From NCBI GenBank assembly GCA_964517145.1, contig CAZFBN010000210.1:1-7145 (forward strand): a stretch of DNA of 7,145 nt, given 5' to 3'. Positions 1-5,183 of this stretch are shown one piece after another. A program made the position numbers and the translations under genes. Numbering within the stretch: position 1 is the first letter of the stretch; every line of letters begins with the position of its first letter. This DNA comes from JADJNW01 sp964517145 (GTDB taxonomy: Bacteria > Bacteroidota > Bacteroidia > Chitinophagales > Saprospiraceae). A model generated the notes under the pieces. The model did not search any database. It worked only from the letters and a program-made list of their open reading frames with translations, and was not told the origin of the DNA.

Positions 1-19
1 ACAACATCACTTTTTCTTC

Positions 20-53
20 ATATTAAACTTTTTTATTAATTTTAAACAAGTTC
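20..53 (+). repeat. 34-base AT-rich repeat, copy 1
   Basis: These 34 bases match 6550-6583 in the same orientation with only two mismatches. The shared word begins ATATTAAA and ends TTTTAAACAAGTTC. A diverged inverted copy lies at 6375-6408. It ends 18 bases before the start codon of the EAD11 gene, so it may also overlap that operon's promoter region. Its orientation equals the right end of the inverted-repeat element at 6375-6583, so it could be the end of another copy whose body lies left of the window. Confidence 0.7.
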
Positions 54-71
54 ATAATAAATTTTTGTACA

Positions 72-848
72 ATGGAGAGAAATATACAAGAAATTATTCA
101 AAAAATCAAAGACTTGATTGCTGCGGGGCAAATTAAAGAAGCACTGGAAGATTTATTAAATGCCTTTCCAACTGATAAAGATATTTTTTCACATAATAGT
201 AGATACAATGTACTACAAAAGAATGAAGGTAAAGGCATTGTTTCATATACTGATTATAATCTTGAGTACAATAAAATTAGGGAAGCATTACTCAATAAAA
301 TTGATGAGTTAGAAAAGGATAATACAAATACTCAACCTATGGATTCTAATAAACAAAAGGCTGATGGAATCTCCTCAGTGATTAATAAAGTTGATATAAA
401 TGGCGATTATAATGTAGCACTTGTAGGCGTCACAGCTGGCAGGGATATAATAATAGAACGTCCTAAACCACCTATTTCCCTCGAAGATTTACATACAAAA
501 GCCAACAATTTTTTAAATTCTAATCCTCCAGACCATGAACAAGCATTAAATTACTTAAATGAGGCAATTAACAAAGACAAAAAATTTGTAGATGCTTATG
601 TAACACGAGGATTCATTTGGTTACAGCAGGAAAAATACATGCCTGCCATTGCTGATTTTAAAGAAGCATTAGTCTTAAATCCTGAGCATTGTGTAGCCCT
701 GAATAATTTAATAGCCAGTTATATAAAAATTGAAAACTATCAAGAAGCTTTTTGTTGGGCAGAAAAAGGTATTGAGAACAAGTGCAGTCAAAAACTTAGC
801 GAAATTAAATATCATTATGAACAACTAAAGAAGCGTAAAATAGGATAA
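72..848 (+). CDS. EAD11-like domain / TPR adaptor protein
   Basis: This 258-residue protein is predicted to be soluble and cytosolic, with no signal peptide or membrane segment. Residues 3-82 are an all-helical domain with the hallmarks of effector-associated domain 11: an amphipathic helix, a central SRYN (43-46), then YNKIREALLNKIDEL near 66-80. Residues 109-128 (around NGDYNVALVGVTAGRDI) are the short Gly/Asn-rich beta segment often found after EADs. About 138-235 form roughly three TPR repeats, the middle one canonical (AYVTRGFIWLQQEKY...A..DF..AL.LNP). EADs are known as adaptors that pair NTPase or protease conflict proteins by homotypic contact. No effector or NTPase is fused here, so the partner may act in trans, with the TPRs binding protein. 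It heads a three-gene operon, with one base before the next start codon. The EAD11 call is by signature only; the TPR call is firm. Confidence 0.8.
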   Translation: MERNIQEIIQKIKDLIAAGQIKEALEDLLNAFPTDKDIFSHNSRYNVLQKNEGKGIVSYTDYNLEYNKIREALLNKIDELEKDNTNTQPMDSNKQKADGISSVINKVDINGDYNVALVGVTAGRDIIIERPKPPISLEDLHTKANNFLNSNPPDHEQALNYLNEAINKDKKFVDAYVTRGFIWLQQEKYMPAIADFKEALVLNPEHCVALNNLIASYIKIENYQEAFCWAEKGIENKCSQKLSEIKYHYEQLKKRKIG

Positions 849-849
849 C

Positions 850-1734
850 ATGAGGATTTCAAGATTTACATTTATAATATTTTTTTTCTTAATAATTGCT
901 TCAGCATCTCAATGTAGTAGAGTACCCCCGAAAACAGTTAAAAATACCGTTGAATATGTTATAAAAGTTGCAAAGGGTATTAATATATCCCAAAAAGCTA
1001 ATTATACTACGACCATATACACCGCTAATCGAGAAGTAAATTCTGAGGTAAAAGTAATAATATCGAAATGGGCAGAAGATGAAGCGCCGAAACGACTTCG
1101 TAATCTTTGGCTTGCATTTGGTGCCTTCCTTCAAGTTCAGCCATCTAATCAATCCAACGATTTTTATTTCTCACAATTCTTAAAAGAAAATAAGAATCAG
1201 TTTCCAGATTTTTATTATAACGCTTCAAAACAGGAATTAGTGTTTTCAACAATCCCAGATATTGAACTTGGGGGCATGACAGATATTGAAGTAGATAGAA
1301 TTGACATTGTGATTCCAATCCAAGAAGCATTGAGCAGTATTCCTGAAAATGAAGAAGAACGAGAATTTGATGTTTTTCTTAAAGGAGAAGATCCTAAGGA
1401 AACTCCACCAACAGATACTACCGTCACTACTCCTTCTGATACTCACGTTATCGTTGAACAAAAAAAAGAGCCTGTAAAATCCCAAATGCAAAAAGCCCTG
1501 GATTCTGTTCTTGCTCGCCATCCTAAAGCACCACGACGTGGTAGTTCAAATGACCCTTGTGGATGTATAGAAGTGCAAAATAGTGCTGGTACTTGGCTTA
1601 AAGTAGCGCTTTATAAAAATGGAAAACTTTGGAAGATAAATACTGATCCGTGGGATAATCCTACTGTTACGCAAGTGGATTATGATTGGGTAGATAATAA
1701 TTTTGATGGAAAACCTGACCCTATAAAAAACTAA
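850..1734 (+). CDS. putative lipoprotein with C-terminal DxNxDG-like loop, unknown function
   Basis: I do not recognise this 294-residue family. A hydrophobic segment at residues 6-20 is followed by ASQC with Cys22, a weak lipobox (Gln at -1), so a lipoprotein is likely but a plain signal peptide is possible. No acidic run follows the Cys, so the Bacteroidota surface-export signal is absent and it probably faces the periplasm. Residues 30-180 are mixed alpha/beta, with a Trp-rich helix near 74-95. A Thr/Pro/Asp-rich linker covers about 181-207. The C-terminal module (about 232-294) has a CGC (237-239), an aromatic beta stretch, and ends in DNNFDGKPD (282-290), which fits the D-x-N-x-D-G-x-x-D spacing of EF-hand or thrombospondin-3 calcium loops. 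The gene starts one base after the EAD11 gene stops and ends three bases before the next start, so the three are probably co-transcribed and translationally coupled. Confidence 0.75.
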   Translation: MRISRFTFIIFFFLIIASASQCSRVPPKTVKNTVEYVIKVAKGINISQKANYTTTIYTANREVNSEVKVIISKWAEDEAPKRLRNLWLAFGAFLQVQPSNQSNDFYFSQFLKENKNQFPDFYYNASKQELVFSTIPDIELGGMTDIEVDRIDIVIPIQEALSSIPENEEEREFDVFLKGEDPKETPPTDTTVTTPSDTHVIVEQKKEPVKSQMQKALDSVLARHPKAPRRGSSNDPCGCIEVQNSAGTWLKVALYKNGKLWKINTDPWDNPTVTQVDYDWVDNNFDGKPDPIKN

Positions 1735-1737
1735 ACA

Positions 1738-2604
1738 ATGGAAAGACTTTTAATTGTTGCTTGCCTATTAATGGTTGCAGCTCCAAGTATTGCACAAAAA
1801 AAGAAAGAAGGAAGACTTCTTAAGCCATATTTTAACTGTCAGCTTGCTAGTTATGAAGATATAATGCCTTGTATTGATGCTCCGCCGGATATCTTATCAA
1901 CTAAAAAGGCTAACGAATTCTTTCAAAAATTTCGAGAAATTGGCAAGGAGCAAATAGGAACAGCAAATTATGATTATTTGGTAAAGTGTCCAAAAGTCAG
2001 CACTTTTGTTGCTTATTACGATTCTAATACTAGAAATCGAGTCATTTTTTATCCTGAAATTTACACTACAAAAATTGAATCTGGAGGATGGAATTGGATA
2101 ATGATTGGTGAATTTCTTCATGCCGTTGCTCATTTACAAAGAGACCATACTGTTAATTCAATTATTAGAAGTGAATTACCGGCAGATAGTTTAACTGCTG
2201 TGAGGCTTTGGACATTGGGTGCTACTTTTGAACAAGCGTTAGAAAATATACTTAAAAAGTCACCACAAGCAACTAATCAAATGCCTCATGCATTCTGTGA
2301 TGGTATTTATTGTACAGGGCAAAGATTTCACACTTACAATAAGGTCTTTTCTCAAGCCCCTACTGCAAATTTCACTTACAAATGTATTCCAGAATGTAAG
2401 GAAGGATGCAAAGTACAATTCATTGGACAACCAAAAGGAATTAGAAATGGAACACGTTACTTCTTGAATGAACGAGAAATTAATAGCCTGAATGTTAATT
2501 TTAAAGAAGAACAAACAAAAACTGGAAAATATAAGATGACGTTCAGAGTTGTTAATCCAAATGGGGAAGAGGACTCCATAACAAAGGTAATTGAGATAAA
2601 ATAA
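1738..2604 (+). CDS. exported M48-like pseudo-metallopeptidase with C-terminal PKD-like domain
   Basis: This 288-residue protein starts with a clear signal peptide (residues 1-19, probable cleavage after SIA). Residues about 55-175 follow the layout of exported Bacteroidota M48-like peptidases: an Ala/Tyr-rich strand, RVIFYPEIY (101-109), a zinc helix, then ELPAD (146-150) and LGATFEQA. In the zinc helix the expected HExxHxxxxH reads HAVAHLQRDH (128-137). The three His and the downstream Glu146/Asp150 of the ExxxD motif remain, but the catalytic Glu is Ala129. A zinc fold without peptidase activity is therefore inferred, perhaps a scaffold or sensor. A Cys-rich stretch (Cys187, Cys192, then CIPECKEGC) leads into a PKD-like beta domain from about 208 to the end (PTANFTY... 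GKYKMTFRVVNPNGEED). It is the last gene of the operon that begins with the EAD11 adaptor. Confidence 0.75.
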   Translation: MERLLIVACLLMVAAPSIAQKKKEGRLLKPYFNCQLASYEDIMPCIDAPPDILSTKKANEFFQKFREIGKEQIGTANYDYLVKCPKVSTFVAYYDSNTRNRVIFYPEIYTTKIESGGWNWIMIGEFLHAVAHLQRDHTVNSIIRSELPADSLTAVRLWTLGATFEQALENILKKSPQATNQMPHAFCDGIYCTGQRFHTYNKVFSQAPTANFTYKCIPECKEGCKVQFIGQPKGIRNGTRYFLNEREINSLNVNFKEEQTKTGKYKMTFRVVNPNGEEDSITKVIEIK

Positions 2605-2628
2605 ATAACAATTATACTGATGCTTGTG

Positions 2629-2647
2629 CTGGTTTGTTTGCAACCAG
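2629..2647 (+). terminator. weak stem-loop after the first operon
   Basis: CTGGTT pairs with AACCAG around a seven-base loop, 25 bases after the pseudo-peptidase stop codon. There is no clear T-run behind it, so it is at best a weak or factor-dependent terminator. It also sits where the AT-rich operon gives way to more GC-rich DNA. Confidence 0.25.
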
Positions 2648-2715
2648 TGCCGTGCCTTCCTCTTTTGAAACTTTCTCCCCCCAAGAATCGTTTTCCCAAA
2701 ACATAATCCTGCATC

Positions 2716-2967
2716 ATGGAATCAAGCGTCGTCCGAGAAAAATTAATCAGCAGCTATTGGGAATTGCTGCGTCATTTGGATGCGGAGGTGCGCGTGGAGT
2801 TGATTGCCCGCCTTGCCCATTCGCTCAAAGAAGAATTAACGCCGGTAGCGGAAGCGCCCACCTGGAAAAGCCTTTACGGTGCCTGGGAAAGCGAACAAAG
2901 CCCGGAAGCCATGATAGAAGACCTTCGGGCTGCCAGATTATTTAACCGCGAAAGACCTTCCTTCTGA
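2716..2967 (+). CDS. VapB-like antitoxin of a VapBC pair
   Basis: This 83-residue protein is inferred to be the antitoxin for the PIN toxin that follows. Its stop codon (TGA) shares one base with the toxin's ATG, the coupling typical of type II toxin-antitoxin pairs. The N-terminal part (about 5-45) is helical and rich in Leu, Arg and Glu, fitting a dimerisation or DNA-binding region, although I see no clear ribbon-helix-helix or AbrB signature. The C-terminal part (about 48-80: W..LYGAWES......I.DLRAARLFNRE) has the aromatic-then-arginine pattern common in segments that wrap around a PIN toxin and block its active site. Such pairs usually repress their own promoter through antitoxin binding. 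No clear Bacteroidota promoter word was found in the 110 bases upstream. Base composition is visibly more GC-rich than the preceding operon. Confidence 0.75.
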   Translation: MESSVVREKLISSYWELLRHLDAEVRVELIARLAHSLKEELTPVAEAPTWKSLYGAWESEQSPEAMIEDLRAARLFNRERPSF

Positions 2968-3383
2968 TGGCTTATCTATTGGACACCGACATTTGCGTTT
3001 TCTTCCTGCGCGGTAAATATGATATGGATAAAAAGATAGAGGAAGTTGGAAAGGACAATTGTTTTGTTTCGGAAATTACATTGGCTGAATTAAAATTCGG
3101 CGCGGCAAATAGTGATGATCCTGAAAAACACCGAAAATTGGTGCAAGATTTTGAACAGGAATTTCAAATTCTTCCCATTTTTAGTGTGCTTGATTTATAT
3201 GCCGAAGAGAAGGTTCGTCTGAGAAAAATGGGTCAACCGATTGATGATTTTGATTTATTGATCGGTGTTACTTCTGTTTATAATGCACTAACGATGGTGA
3301 CGAATAATGAGGCACATCTTGGGAGAATACAAAATATAAAAATTGAAAACTGGGTGAAAGATTTTAAAAAGGCTGGTTCGTAA
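2967..3383 (+). CDS. vapC: VapC-family PIN-domain toxin (ribonuclease)
   Basis: This 138-residue protein has the length and full motif set of a VapC toxin, a magnesium-dependent endoribonuclease that typically cleaves tRNA or rRNA and stops translation. Asp6 and Asp8 lie in LLDTDICVFFLRG at the N-terminus, Glu41 in ITLAELKFG, and Asp94/Asp96 in IDDFDLLIG. The VTNN.AHLGRI segment (111-120) supplies the fourth position, Asn in this subfamily. All catalytic positions are present and the frame is open, so the toxin should be active. Its start overlaps the antitoxin stop by one base. It ends eight bases before the stop codon of the DUF433 gene, which converges on it from the other strand. Confidence 0.92.
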   Translation: MAYLLDTDICVFFLRGKYDMDKKIEEVGKDNCFVSEITLAELKFGAANSDDPEKHRKLVQDFEQEFQILPIFSVLDLYAEEKVRLRKMGQPIDDFDLLIGVTSVYNALTMVTNNEAHLGRIQNIKIENWVKDFKKAGS

Positions 3384-3391
3384 AATGCCTA

Positions 3392-3592
3392 TTACCTTTT
3401 CGCCGCAAACGCCAACGCTGCCCGAATCTTTTCCATAGTCAATTCGGGGAAATCTTCTAAAATCTCTTCAAACGTCATACCCGACGCCAGCCAGCTCAGT
3501 ACGTCCTGCACGGCGATGCGTGTGCCCATGACACAAGGTTTGCCAAAGCGGATATGAGGATTAATGCTGATATAATCTTGATAATGCTCCAT
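3392..3592 (-). CDS. orphan DUF433 family antitoxin-like protein
   Basis: This 66-residue protein matches DUF433 along its whole length: IRFGKPCVMGTRIAVQDVL at about 14-32, then WLASGMTFEEILEDFPELT and a terminal IRAALAFAA. DUF433 proteins are small helix-turn-helix antitoxin-type proteins usually followed by a DUF5615 PIN-like toxin. Here the space where that toxin would lie is occupied by vapC on the opposite strand, so the gene is an orphan. It ends a few residues after AALAFAA, slightly short of many family members, so the tail may have been trimmed when the partner was lost. It has a good Bacteroidota-type promoter just upstream. Alternatively it acts in trans on a distant toxin or as a regulator. 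Confidence 0.88.
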   Translation of the reverse strand: MEHYQDYISINPHIRFGKPCVMGTRIAVQDVLSWLASGMTFEEILEDFPELTMEKIRAALAFAAKR

Positions 3593-3609
3593 ATGCGTTC
3601 ATTCTTTCT

Positions 3610-3641
3610 CAAAAATAAGTATAAAATACGTCCCTTGCAAA
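3610..3641 (-). promoter_or_regulatory. Bacteroidota-type promoter for the DUF433 gene
   Basis: Read on the minus strand, TTTG (3638-3641) is followed after 20 bases by TATTTTTG (3610-3617). This fits the Bacteroidota primary-sigma consensus TTTG-N(about 20)-TAnnTTTG. The -7 box ends 17 bases before the ATG at 3592, implying a very short leader. Confidence 0.6.
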
Positions 3642-3654
3642 TCCTCTTTATCCC

Positions 3655-3965
3655 CAAAAAGAACCTTTGAGCATCTGTAAAGAACCTCTATGGGTTATCC
3701 ATTGAACCTACGGAGGTTGTACCTTCTACCTTTAGGGGTTCAAGTGAGAACCTTCTTAGCATCAACAAAGATGCTAAGAAGGTAAAACCTTGTACCTACA
3801 TAGCAAGAAGCAAGAACCTTCCTAACATCTTTATTGAACCTGTATAGGTTCTCCATTGCACCCAAATAGCTTGAGCCTTGCACCTACATAGCATGAGGCA
3901 AGAACCTCCTGAGCATCTTTGTTGAACCTGTAGAGGTTGAAAGCAGAACCTATGGAGGTTCTTTA
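3655..3965. repeat. degenerate array of short palindromes and repeated words
   Basis: Four perfect palindromes of the form AACCTnnnnAGGTT occur at 3705-3718, 3837-3850, 3925-3938 and 3947-3960, plus a variant (AACC-N6-GGTT) at 3683-3696. A word built as GAACCT..GAGCATCT..GAACCT..GGTT recurs at 3661-3696, 3813-3850 and 3902-3938. A longer pair, 3788-3850 and 3876-3938, matches at 54 of 63 positions without gaps. No convincing coding region is seen here on either strand. The region lies between the DUF433 promoter and the first toxin-immunity cassette. It may be a genome-wide intergenic repeat family, a structured RNA or a recombination site; the sequence alone does not decide. Confidence 0.8.
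3750..3783. repeat. perfect 14-bp inverted repeat (hairpin)
   Basis: ACCTTCTTAGCATC (3750-3763) is followed by the loop AACAAA and an exact reverse complement (3770-3783). It is the strongest hairpin of the array and contains the same AGCATC word as the neighbouring repeats. No T-run follows on either strand, so a simple intrinsic terminator is unlikely. Confidence 0.8.
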
Positions 3966-4054
3966 ACTTACCTTGACTGGTTCTTTCGCCTTCCTACTCG
4001 CAAAATCCTCCCTAAAATCAATATCCCCGGCTCGAAAAAGCCGCATCTTATACT

Positions 4055-4062
4055 TACATTTG
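4055..4062 (+). promoter_or_regulatory. candidate -7 element of cassette 1
   Basis: TACATTTG fits the Bacteroidota -7 word TAnnTTTG and lies 22 bases before the ATG at 4085. No convincing -33 TTTG/TTG is present. The 36 bases from this box into codon 2 are identical in unit 2 (5154-5189), while the DNA upstream has drifted, which supports a constrained promoter/leader. Confidence 0.45.
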
Positions 4063-4084
4063 GCTGCCAATGCGTTAGATACCT

Positions 4085-4657
4085 ATGTTTGACCCAAGCT
4101 TCGAATTTAAAAGGCAAAATCCACACCTAAAGCCCCTTGCTGATTCCGGTGAACCGAAGAAGCAATCGGGTACGGGCTTATATTGGGTGCTCTTTGTGCT
4201 GGTGATCGGTGGCGCTTTTGGCGCGTATCATTTGATTTCTGGAAGTAAAAAATCACCGGTCGTAGTAGATGCAGATGGAAATAAAGTGCTTGCTCCGCAC
4301 CGGCAAATGAAGCTGGACAAAGAACTCAAAGAAATTGATAATGCAATTCAATATGTTCTGATTGCTCGTCGAAATGGATATTTTCCTTGTTTTACTTGCC
4401 CGGATGGTTCAGGAAGGATATATTTGTATAAAGGCGAGGTGTGGAAATATGGAAGCACGCGCAAAGGAGAAAATGGGCGTTATCCAAACCAAAATTATGG
4501 AGCTAAAAACGTTCAGTTTGTAGTAGAGTTTACCGGAACGCTCAGTGAATGTATTAAAATGGAAAAAATCAAGATCTATAATTATCCATTATTGCCAGAA
4601 GCTGATAAACGAGCTTTTACATTGGTTATTCCACCTGGCAATTCATACGACAACTGA
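4085..4657 (+). CDS. membrane-anchored URI/GIY-YIG nuclease-like toxin, copy 1
   Basis: This 190-residue protein has a polar N-terminus (1-31), one membrane segment (about 32-51, LYWVLFVLVIGGAFGAYHLI), a short linker, and a C-terminal domain (about 76-190) resembling the URI-fold toxin domains that end Bacteroidota RHS/polymorphic toxins. GIY-YIG landmarks are present: RIY (Tyr113), KYG (Tyr122), Arg132 in RYP, Glu160 in KMEK, and a terminal PPGN (Asn186). A CFTC pair (102-105) precedes the domain. The family hydrolyses DNA or RNA with a divalent metal; activity here is inferred. Unlike RHS toxins, no large delivery protein is attached. Positive-inside logic is ambiguous, so the nuclease may face periplasm or cytosol. 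Its stop codon overlaps the start of the putative immunity gene by one base. The copy at 5184-5756 is about 78% identical by hand count and keeps every landmark residue. Confidence 0.7.
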   Translation: MFDPSFEFKRQNPHLKPLADSGEPKKQSGTGLYWVLFVLVIGGAFGAYHLISGSKKSPVVVDADGNKVLAPHRQMKLDKELKEIDNAIQYVLIARRNGYFPCFTCPDGSGRIYLYKGEVWKYGSTRKGENGRYPNQNYGAKNVQFVVEFTGTLSECIKMEKIKIYNYPLLPEADKRAFTLVIPPGNSYDN

Positions 4658-5088
4658 TGGAAGCAATACAAGAAAATAATAATATTTTTATTTCATGTAG
4701 AATTTGGCATGAGTATCAAGATAAAATAAACCTTACTCCCTTTATCAATGCGATTGAGGACAAAATCACCCTTGCAAGTTATGGTGAAGGACTTCAAAAA
4801 TTTTACTTCACCTTTTTAGTAACCAAACCAAATGACTTTTTTGTGCCGGTGAAAATCTTCAGCAAAAAGAAGAAAGAAGCCGATATTTCGGTAGCGATTC
4901 CTTATGAAAAAATAGAAGCGGCTACCAAGGAAGAAGCCATCAAACTAATGGAAGAAGCCTACCTGCAAGGCATTGATAAACTGGCGGCGATCAAAAGCCT
5001 CGCCGATTTTGATGTGGCGGCTTTTAAAAAAGACGTGGAAGCCATCTTTGCCAAAGAAAAATGGTATGAAATTGCGGAAGCGGCATAA
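4657..5088 (+). CDS. Imm44-like putative immunity protein, copy 1
   Basis: This 143-residue protein is predicted to be soluble, with no signal peptide. The pattern resembles Imm44-type immunity proteins of Bacteroidota: an N-terminal strand (IFISCRIW, 10-17), a helix, YGEGLQKFYFTFLV (42-55), a Lys-rich KIFSKKKKEADISVAIPYEK (about 66-85), then a helix ending in IDKLAAIKSL. A conserved tail follows (FDVAAFKKDVEAIFAKEKW). The start codon shares one base with the stop codon of the upstream nuclease gene, as expected for a coupled toxin-immunity pair. The role inferred is binding and neutralising the cognate nuclease. Against copy 2, the last 50 or so residues are nearly identical while the first 85 are only about half identical. 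The Imm44 assignment is from remembered family features and is moderate; the immunity role rests on context. Confidence 0.65.
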   Translation: MEAIQENNNIFISCRIWHEYQDKINLTPFINAIEDKITLASYGEGLQKFYFTFLVTKPNDFFVPVKIFSKKKKEADISVAIPYEKIEAATKEEAIKLMEEAYLQGIDKLAAIKSLADFDVAAFKKDVEAIFAKEKWYEIAEAA

Positions 5089-5153
5089 ACTCTCCCTTAC
5101 AAATCCTCCCCAAAATCTACACCCTCGCCCCGGAAAAAACCACCCTTTTTACC

Positions 5154-5161
5154 TACATTTG
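5154..5161 (+). promoter_or_regulatory. candidate -7 element of cassette 2
   Basis: TACATTTG lies 22 bases before the ATG at 5184, at the same place as in cassette 1. As there, no clear -33 element is visible. Its presence suggests the second pair can be expressed separately rather than only by read-through. Confidence 0.45.
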
Positions 5162-5183
5162 GCTGCCAATGCGTTAGATACCT

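Larger units (their letters stand above)
4003..5096 (+). repeat. tandem toxin-immunity cassette, unit 1
   Basis: This unit spans promoter, membrane-anchored nuclease gene and immunity gene. It repeats about 1,098 bases later as unit 2. Similarity starts near AAATCCTCCC (4003 versus 5101) and ends at the immunity stop codon. The block from the -7 box to about codon 56 of the toxin, and the last 150 or so bases of the immunity gene (about 94% identical by hand count), are nearly the same in both units. The middle is much more diverged. Confidence 0.9.

Noticed and set aside
60..67. AATTTTTG as a -7 promoter box for the EAD11 operon
   Set aside because: It departs from TAnnTTTG at the first base, lies only four bases before the ATG and has no matching -33 element. 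The real promoter may lie left of the window.
2634..2945. A 103-codon open frame across the start of the antitoxin gene
   Set aside because: It overlaps the better-supported antitoxin in another frame. Its Arg/Pro/Cys-rich composition is typical of a shadow frame.
3655..3965. CRISPR array or integron attC sites
   Set aside because: The repeats are degenerate, unequally spaced and without unique spacers of constant length, and there are no cas genes. The palindromes do not fit the attC pattern RYYYAAC...GTTRRRY, and no integrase is present.
3967..3980. CTTACCT(T/C)GACTGG at 3967-3980 and 6207-6220, seemingly flanking the two cassettes
   Set aside because: A 13-of-14 match is expected by chance in a window this size, and similarity does not extend beyond it.
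4072..4081. GTTAGATACC resembles the conserved GATTAGATACCC of 16S rRNA
   Set aside because: It is a short chance match with no surrounding rRNA sequence.
4018..4090. An open frame ending ...YLHLAANALDTYV just before each nuclease gene (4018-4090 and 5101-5191), suggesting a conserved leader peptide or gene tail
   Set aside because: Upstream of the invariant 36 bases the two frames share little at protein level, and no shared start codon is seen. The conservation is better explained by the promoter/leader and coding start of the nuclease gene.
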